NCBI GenBank assembly: GCA_030685235.1
Contig: MU839204.1
Location: 62,001 to 126,000, forward strand
Origin: Copromyces sp. CBS 386.78
Lineage: Eukaryota; Ascomycota; Sordariomycetes; Sordariales; Sordariaceae
DNA: 64,000 nucleotides
Direction of reading: 5' to 3'
Every line of letters starts with the position of its first letter. Position 1 is the stretch's first letter. Below the pieces are notes generated by a model, which saw nothing but the letters and a program-made list of their open reading frames with translations, had not been told where the DNA came from and ran no database searches. Of the stretch, positions 56,298-64,000 are shown piece after piece. The position numbers and the translations under genes were made by a program.

Positions 56298-58075
56298 CCT
56301 ATACCATCCATCCATCCATCAAGTCGCCATGCATAACCTCAGACTGACTGACAGGCACAATTGCTTCCGTCAATCTGAGGGCTGCTACTACGGAATTCGT
56401 CTCCGTCCAATGCGTGCAGTGAGTCGAAGCTGTTGAAGACTACCTTATCACTTTGCTTTCAGTTTCCATTGTCGTTGAGGTGATATCGCCGAAAAGCAAA
56501 CACCTGATAGGTCATTCAGTTAAACATCCAAACCAATCGCAATGGAAACCTCTGTGATGATGTTCTACATGACTTACTCTGCCGTACATTCAGTAGAAGC
56601 AGGTTAACGTACCCATCAATCACGAGTCGAATTCCATCAACGGCCATGGGTCGCCATAGGTACAGGTAGGTAGGTAGTCATCTCCTTACCGCCTTTCTGC
56701 GACCTGATCTTTAGGTACTTTCAGGTTTATGTAAGAATGGAAGCCTTACCCAAAACACCCATTTTCCATTTCCCGACACATTCCTGAGATGCATAGTTGC
56801 ATAGTACATACTGAGTGGAGTGAGGCTCACGATCAAAAACACATCTTGTCCTACCACCCACGACAGGGCACTCAACGGCAACAAGTGTTACCCCATACTG
56901 GACTTGGCGTAGAACAAAAGACATTGATTCCCGCAAATGTGTGGGAACACACAAGTTCCGCAGCTGGAGCTGTTAAAAATCGCCTTGAGGATCGATGTGG
57001 TTGCAGGGTACCCGCGACTTTTTCTTGTCTTGTCCTGGACCTGCATGATCGGTCATTCCATTCGTCATCCGTCATTGTAGTGAGTGGGTGGGTGGTCAAG
57101 CTACTTACTGGCGGAGGTGGTGGTTGCAACCTTTTTTATTGTCCTCAATCAGTTCATCACATAACTCGTCAGTCAACCTTTGGATAGGTAGAACTAACCC
57201 CTCGTTCGATCAGGGAATCAATCGTTCGGCTCGGTCTGTGCCTGGGTTTGCCGAAGCGGTTCGTTAAGGTAGGTAGGTAGCACATGTACCATAGTGGGTG
57301 TGTACACCATCAATCAATCAACCTCTGATGAGTGATGAGTCAAACCTTGATCGAACTTTGTTATGTCGTTCGAGCGAGAAAGCCGTCTTTACCGATGATC
57401 TATCTTATCTGTATGCCGCTTTTCGAACGGATTGCATTTGCGCAAATGGCGGGAGAGGTGAGTAAGGTAAGAGTGTTCACGCAAATACCTACTAGGTTAG
57501 TACTGAAACCTTCAGATACCGAAAACATGTAAAAGAGCCCCCGCCAACAGAGGGTTACGAAGCCATGAATCCAGAGTCTTTACATGTAGCCTTATGTGAG
57601 CCTTATGCGTGGGGAGAAACGAGGAACAGTTAGTTTCCTGACAATGTCCAGCCGGAAGAAGAAAGCTGCTCCAAAATGCCACAATTCACATCCATGTTAT
57701 TGCCACCATTAAATTCAGCTCACTAGGTATCGAACGGACCGGACCTAAATCTCTACCTACTGTGTACCTCTCATTTCCCAAGTATCCCATTCAGCAATCC
57801 CAGCGAGCCCATAAGCGACGTCTGTAGAACAGAAGCTATCCCCTTTCCATCATTCAACCTTTCATTCCCTGGCACCATTACACAGTACGTACAACCTTAA
57901 CAGTAAAGGCCCCTCGGTTGACCCTGTTTGGGAGTTGACATCTTGGCATGGAATCGCTGGCTTGAGAGATCTCATCTCTTGCCCGCAGTAGCGTAGCGTA
58001 GCTTCCATCGCTCGGCTCGGCTTCCTTTCACCATTCATTACATCGCCGAGAAGAGAAGAGAAGAGAAGAGAGAAA

Positions 58076-58117
<42 letters not shown>

Positions 58118-60041
58118 ATAATCATTGTGAACCCCCCTCTATCTCTCTCAATTCTCTCTCCTCACCGAGGTGCCCAGTCCTTCCATTCAGTGTAGGCAAG
58201 CCAGGCCACCTATGTACCTACTTGGGAAAAGTGAAAAGGCGTTAGTTCCCATTCAATCATTCATGAGTTACCCAAAGCGGAAACTGAAGTGTAAAAAGTC
58301 CACCTTACCACCTGAGAGGCGCCGAGAAGCGAAAAAAGCAAAGTTGTCCGTCACCGGACATTTCCACCTTGCTGGATGCTAGATCATGTCCATCCATTCA
58401 ATCCTGAGTGATGCCGCAGTAGTGAATGGCTCAGTGCAGTGGCTCAGTGCATTCAGTGCCGTGGGGCATTCAGTGCCGTGGGGCATTACCTCTAGCAAAC
58501 CACCTATGCAATATTTATCCATTCATATCCACATCCAACTCCCCATTCAGCGGGCAACCTTACCTAGGTCCAGACTAAATTTCCATTCCATTCACATCTT
58601 TGACACATTCATTCCATTTCTTACCTTGAGGAGAGTCAGTCGACTTCCACTTCAGTTCAGTTCAGTTCAGTTCACTTCACTTCACTTCAGTTCCCACCGT
58701 TCGCGGAAACCTTGGGTCGGTCGGTTCATGTCCAGTCCAGCGAGTCCAGCGAGTCTACCAAGCGAGTCCAGCGGCTGAGTCCAGCGAGTCCAAATATGGA
58801 ATCCCGTCTCGATGAGGCGGTGTCGTAAAGGGTAGTTAGTCAGTCTAGAGCATCCATATATTGCCAGGTTGCCACAGTTTTTTTGTCAACCGAGTGCTTC
58901 AAACCTTCCTTTTCATTCTCACCGACAAACCTAGGTACATACACCGACAAAGCTACCTTACATACACCGTAATGAACAAAGCCTAGCTAGCTACTTAGCA
59001 TAAAATGATGTTGAAGCATGTACGTATGTACACTAGCAAAGTCTCGCAAAGAATCAGATTAAATGTCTCGGAAAGAAATTCAAGCCGTCTGTCCGAGGTG
59101 TCTCAACTGCCCTGCCCGATGGATGACATTTCAAAATTGCGGGGGTCTCTCGGCTGTTCAGAAATCTGAGACAGTTTTCAATGGTTCCTTGTTGCCCCTC
59201 GACCCTCGTCGCGGTTAGTTAGGTTGGTGGTCGTTCCTTCCCGTTGTTACTTCCATGCGAACTCCCAGGATTTTGGGAAAGAGTGGAACACAGCACAGGG
59301 TTCCATTCGTGTACGACATTGGCCACGAGGAAGGTATCGCCATCTCATCCGTTGAACATCATCATCAGTTTGATTGATGGAAGCACAAAAAGTCATCATG
59401 ATGAAATGGCCAATCGGTAAGGGTATTGACTTGGTGATATGTCACTCTTTGATAAACTGGTGAATTGGTGAATAATTGCTTTTTTCTTTGTTAGTCCTAG
59501 ACTGTCCCTTTCCTTTTCCCTTCGTTCCCCTCCCAGCCGAGCCAGCCCAGTCCGCCCAAAAAAATTGCCCCTCCTTCCCATTAGGGGCCCTCCATTTCCC
59601 ATCCTGGTCGAGCATCCAACTCCCATTTGTAGATCCATTGCCCCCCTGGTATATGGTCGCCCGCGGCTGCACCAGGTTTGTTACTACAGTTAATGTGATT
59701 AATACATGGTCTTCGTTTCGGAGACCCAGCTCTCTCTCTCTCTCGACTGATCTCACACATTAGGTAAGTAAGGTATGAAAAGCCTCCAAACGCCCAAGAT
59801 GATGGGATGCAGTGTTGCAGTGAGCAAAATAGATGATAAAAAAAGAAAAAAAGAAAAGGGCCATGCCAGCCAAAATATGCCTTTTGGAAGCATAGCACGT
59901 TTGAGTGCGCCGCCGATGGTGTGTGATATAGAAAAAGGGGTATGTTGTGATATAATGAAACAATTGTTGCAAGAAAGCCAAAGCCAAAGCAGCGACACAA
60001 CAAAGTAAACTCCAAACGCCTTGTACAAAAACGCAGACAGC
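56298..60041. other. 3.7-kb gene-poor region beside the retrotransposon
   Basis: No gene is supported. Simple repeats include GAGAA units (58043-58074), a poly(A) run (58079-58113), a 17-bp exact duplication (58450-58466 and 58467-58483), TTCAG/TTCAC pentamers (about 58653-58692), GTCCAGCGA repeats (about 58733-58793) and many TAGG/TACCTA motifs. Composition is ordinary, so it is not RIP-mutated. It also holds the 3' end of the zinc-finger gene. Confidence 0.5.
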
Positions 60042-61212
60042 TTAGACGTGGTGCTCAGCCTTTGGCTTCTTGTTCCGTCGTGGAATGTTCTTTAGTTCCT
60101 CTTCCAGAGCGGCCTTGGCCTTGGGAGCATATTTGACGCCCTTCATCTTGGTCGGCCTTGGCTTGGCGTGGAGCCCGAGATGTTGTCTTCTGTTGTCCGG
60201 TCGGTTGAACTTCTTGTCGCAGAAGCTGCAGGGATACCATATTGGGACTTCCGAGTGAGCACTGTTTGTTTGTTAGCTTGAGCTTGTTGGTTGTACAATA
60301 CGGACATGGGATGACTTACTTTGTCTTGTGCCTCTTGAGATGCTCCGACCGCCTGTATGTTTTCCCACAGCCAGGGTAATCACAAATGTTGGTTCCAGCA
60401 GAGACCCTTTGGATAGGGTCAATGAGTATTGACCCTGGGCCATATGCATCCTGCTCGTGCTTGACTTCTCCGCCCATGTTCATGCTTGGCCGGGGAGCCA
60501 AAGGGGCGTCTCGTTGTACCATTTGGAGGGCTGTTGTTTTTTGTCGAGCCTCTTCCACGTAGAGCTGTCTCTTCCCTGCAGGCGAAGGATACGAGTGTCC
60601 ATCAGCCGACATGGGAGACATGTCCCCTTCTTGTTTCACTCTTGAAGCTGACCGGCAAGAGTTTGACGATGGCGAAAGAAACTTTGCAAAGATGGGACTT
60701 TCTGCTTGCTCCCAGACGGACCACGCATCGTACGTGTTGCCGGGCTGGAGTGCTTGTACGGCAGGGCTGGGTGCTAGCGGTGAGGGAGCCAGGCCATTGT
60801 GGAACGTGTAATAGTCCATCTGCTGAGGAGATGTAAGATGGGTTCCGACATCGTTGTAGTACATTTGTTGGCCGTTGTTGAGTTGGTTTCGGGAAGGCGT
60901 AAGAGGCATTCCGGTTGCGAGAAAGTCGGAGCCGTCTCCAGCTTTCATGTTGAGTGGAAAGTAGGCAGACACGGAAGATGGCGGCGGGGTGAAGACATTG
61001 TCCACCTGAGGGACGAAAGACGGGCCGAAGTCCATTGAGTTGTGGCGAGCAGGCGTGGACGAGCCGGATGATGGCGTGAACGGGCCGTTGGAGGCAAAGG
61101 AGTAGGAAGAGCTAACACCGCTGAAAGAAGATGACGGATAGTCGAGGAAGCCAGCGTGGTGGTGGTCCATGTCCAGGTGCAAGTCGCACATGGAGAGTGC
61201 GTGGGTGACCAT
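60042..61212 (-). CDS. C2H2 zinc-finger transcription factor with two C-terminal fingers
   Basis: A 370-residue DNA-binding regulator. Exons are 61212-60320 and 60261-60042. Two C2H2 fingers lie near the C-terminus. Finger 1 is CDYPGCGKTYRRSEHLKRH followed by KTNAH (C-x4-C-x12-H-x4-H); its last His comes from exon 2. Finger 2 is CSFCDKKFNRPDNRRQHLGLH (C-x2-C-x12-H-x3-H). The RxEHLKRH and RPDN helices are of the Msn2/BrlA-like kind, so a stress or developmental role is plausible but not proven. The N-terminal 280 residues are Ser/Pro-rich and disordered, with many SP and TP sites (TPSSGSSTP; LAPSPLAPSP; LSPSS), likely phosphorylation sites and activation region. The basic end (RPTKMKGVKYAPKAKAA; NIPRRNKKPK) can serve as a nuclear signal. 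The ATG at 61212 is the first genuine one in frame. The upstream region is long (1.6 kb). Confidence 0.87.
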
Positions 61213-62848
61213 GTTGATAATGAATATGTAGAGGGGTTGGTTGTCAAGGTAACGGTTGGTAGCAAAGAATAGCCTAGGAATGAAGCAAAACAAAGATGGA
61301 GGCGAGGTGGGATGGATTGGATATCCTCACAAGGGGAAAGCAATGGAGGTGATTCCCTTTAGTTATACAGCAATCCAGAGGAGGGGATCGTCAAGAACAG
61401 TGTTTGACCCCTTAGACATCTGGGGAGAGGAAGAGTCGGAGGAGGAAATAGTCTTGTCAATATAAAGGGAACGTGGAGGCGGATGAGAGAAGGAGCCGCA
61501 GGGGTAGGAATGTGTGGCATGGGACCTGTGGACCTGACTCGAGTGACTAGGAGGGGCCCTGGGGTGGAAGATCTGACTGACAGCCTGAGAGAGAGCTGTT
61601 GTATGTGTGTACATGTTGCCTATTTCGGAGAAGCGGCTAACATCCATCTCACACACTGGGTAACTTACCTACCTCTAGGTTCTGGGGGATAAGAATTTGA
61701 CGGTGGACTACCACGCGGCAAATTGGCCGAGAGAGTGCTGCGAGGTTTGGATCAAGTCCCACAATTGTTTGGGCCAGGGACCGTGTAAGAGGACATGATC
61801 AGAGCCAGGACCTGCTACTGTACACGGCTGGATTGGGACAGCTCTGAGGCTAGCCCCGGTCCCTGCCACTGGCCATCGAGGGTACATTCGGTACTGGGAG
61901 GACACTTGCATACGGCGAAGTAACCCAAGCCGCAAAGCAAATCCGGGGCTTCTTGACGCAGGGGTTAAAAGAACATGCGTATCTGAAGGTGCTGAGCAAT
62001 CGTCGAGTAAACCAAGACATGCAGCATCTGTAATATTGAGTGTCTGTGTGTTGATGTTTTGAGTGAGAAAGGAGTCTTTACATGCAGACACTGACTGGGA
62101 ACTAAAGTGCGGAGCGAAGTCAAACAAGGCGAAGGATATCGGCCAGAACCCAACAGTGCAGTGTAGATCAGCCGAGAGTTGAACCTGGGGGAGTTCCGTG
62201 GAGAGTCTGGGGGAGATGAGGACAAGCACAGTGAGAGATCCAAGACAACCCAAGACCTGGCAGCCAACGGTGACAACGATAATTGGAATGGGTGCTAAGG
62301 CAGTGTAGGAATGAAGAAGCCTCGCCTCAACCAAGTCTTGGATCCAGCTCATGAGGATCGACGCTTGTCGCGAGTTGACCATCTGTTCCTGGCTAGGTTC
62401 AAGTCAGTGCGCAGTGTTGACCGATTGCTGGTTCATCGAGATAGCTACCTAGCTGATTGCTAACAGAGTGCTGTTGGTATATGGGAGGTAGCGTCTGCAG
62501 GGGTGTTGATGTTGTGTTGTTGCGAGTTTTCAGTGTGTTGGGACTTTGTTCAGGGAGTCTGTATCCAGGTCCGAACAATTACCGCTTTTGGAAGACCCAC
62601 CCCAAGCTCACCAGCCACAAAAAAACCTGTTTCTAAGCGCTGGAGGTTACTGCAAGCGCCCACTAACAATTTTGTACCTTTGTACCTCGAAACCGCTGCC
62701 GCACCGCAGCTGACCCGTGTCGCGTGTGTCGCGGTCGCGTCTTGCCGCACGTTCCCGCGTTCATCTCATCTCCCGTCCGTGTGCAACCATCACTAATATT
62801 CAGCCCGTCAAGTGTAACCCTGTGTATTGATACTAATTTTCCGTGAAA
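61213..62848. other. Divergent space between the zinc-finger gene and the terminal pseudogene
   Basis: About 1.6 kb of ordinary composition, holding the upstream region of the zinc-finger gene and that of the broken gene. A 224-codon ATG-started open frame on the minus strand (61708-62382) is present; it has a hydrophobic stretch but no recognisable domain (see findings). Confidence 0.5.
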
Positions 62849-64000
62849 ATGAGTAAGTTGTTCATTCATTCATTGCTTTGTATCTCCTGACTAACCACTA
62901 AACGTGATAGGTACCTCCGCTGTTCCGCAAAGTGACGTTGACGAGTAAGAGCTCGGTCAACTTTTATTCCAGGAGTTGAATACCGACGATGTACTTCCTT
63001 TGTTATCGCTTATACCCGTACCCGTACCCGCACCGGCTCGCCCTAATATTGAAATTCAAATTTGGGAATTACTATAGGGGGGGCTGCTCAATTCCGAATT
63101 GCCTGCGGTACCTTCCCTCCCCGGTATTAGGAAAATTTAGTTTAGGAATTGGGTAGGGCAGATACAAAAGTTTAAGAAAAGACGGCGCTTAGATAAACCG
63201 CAACCGATCAGCTCTTCTCCAGCCCTATCTTCGCCTCTACCGCCTTTTTTACCGCCGTCCTCTTTACCTTCTGCTATAAATGATGGCTCTGAGTTATAGG
63301 GCAGCCGTTGTGGAGAATGAAACTGCGAGCTTGTTAAGTTTGTGCCCGCTGTTTTACGGCTGCTTAATGGCGGTTTTTATGTTCTAGCGTAGATAAGCTC
63401 CTTACGCTAGCGGTATTTTTTTGAAGGCGAGTTTGAAGTACCTAAGGTGGAATGGGATTATGATTGGCGGTGGGTTTTTTATTTGTGGTTTAAGAGGGAT
63501 TATAAATCAATAAACCTAGATCTTGCAGTTAAATAGGAGCGTTACCGCTGCCGTTTACACTAAAGCAACGCGTCACCTAGTAGCGGAACTGGTTTGACTT
63601 CTAAGTCTATCCGTACGTTAGGTGGATGTTATGCGAGCCTCTAGTTGGAAGTTTCAGACGAAATTTACAAAGTTACTATTATTAAGGATTATATTCATAG
63701 TATAGAGATATATAACCAGATTATAATTCTAATAGCTATTTAGGAGCATGTTATTTTCTTGCTTTAAGCTGGTCACTCCCCTACGGTTGTGGAACGTATG
63801 GTCCTTAGGCGGGAGAACGCTCCGGTAGAGAGACCGCGGCTAGAAAGCTGCGGTGGCCGGTAGCTTGATACCTAAAAGATTACCAATTTGTACTGGCGTT
63901 TGGGTATGAAAAAGCAGTAGGTCCGTAGAGCAAACAAAAAGCATAGTCCAACTGATGAGGTGCGTAAGTGCCTTGATTATTTTAAAGGCTTATTAGATAG
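62849..64000 (+). pseudogene. Unidentified spliced gene inactivated by in-frame stops (RIP-like), 3' partial
   Basis: A start ATG at 62849 is followed after one base by a donor GTAAGT (62853), a branch-like CTGACTAACC, and an acceptor GTGATAG ending at 62910. Exon 2 then reads STSAVPQSDVDE and hits TAA at 62946. The same frame continues to the window end with about 15 TAA/TAG/TGA stops and no frameshift, for example TAG at 63075 and 63138. Between stops the sequence is coding-like: GQLLFQELNTDDVLPLLSLI, a Val-Pro repeat, RNWVGQIQKFKKRRRLDKPQ, a Ser/Pro-rich part and VEWDYDWRWVFYLWFKRDYK. Many stops occur where CAG or CAA would fit, for example LR-stop-RYFF and KKQ-stop-VRRANKK. The pattern fits a duplicated gene hit lightly by RIP. 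I do not recognise the family; a transposon-borne gene is possible. Confidence 0.7.

Overview
The window looks like the genome of a filamentous ascomycete, most likely a Sordariales species (Neurospora or Sordaria-like). The reasons are short GT-AG introns (about 50-100 nt) with CTAAC-type branch sites close to the acceptor, GC-rich coding sequence between intergenic DNA full of simple repeats, long poly(A)/poly(T) runs, and a retrotransposon destroyed by C-to-T transitions that look like repeat-induced point mutation (RIP). A 10-base N gap inside a poly(A) tract shows this is a draft assembly. I have no search tool, so family names rest on motifs I recognise.

Layout. 1-16156: the 3' part of a PDK1-type kinase gene, a BAF60/Ssr3-type SWI/SNF-RSC subunit with an unusual open frame after its stop, a short-chain dehydrogenase, ribosomal protein L26 (minus), a Yen1/GEN1-type Holliday-junction resolvase (minus) and a divergent actin-related protein resembling dynactin Arp10/RO-7. 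16157-32913: a long leader and a large Pro/Met-rich coiled-coil protein with a Caf20-like N-terminal motif; a low-complexity stretch with the assembly gap; a type II membrane GT32-like protein (minus); an Abp2-domain DNA-binding protein (minus); and a PMP47/Ant1-type peroxisomal carrier. 32914-46832: NatC subunit Mak10/Naa35 (minus), ATP synthase epsilon and complex III core protein 2 (both minus, adjacent), RNA polymerase III subunit Rpc82, and the mitochondrial GTP/GDP carrier Ggc1. 46833-52242: a large F-box/LRR-like protein (minus) and its upstream region.

52243-64000 is the accessory end. A complete 4.0-kb Ty1/copia element has 178-bp LTRs, TGTCAGAT...ATCTGACA ends and a GCATT target duplication. 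Its interior is saturated with RIP-type transitions that fade in the outer halves of the LTRs. A 3.7-kb gene-poor stretch follows, then a two-finger C2H2 transcription factor (minus). The window ends in an unidentified spliced gene, broken by many in-frame stops but with no frameshift for over 1 kb.

The genes are mostly unlinked housekeeping functions: signalling, chromatin, translation, repair, transport and respiration. Several sit as divergent pairs sharing an upstream region (yen1/arp10, abp2/pmp47, qcr2/rpc82). The observations most worth following are the 177-codon open frame after the Ssr3 stop, ubiquitin-interacting-type motifs in the Yen1-like nuclease, the Caf20-like motif in the large unknown protein, and the RIP boundaries of the copia element.
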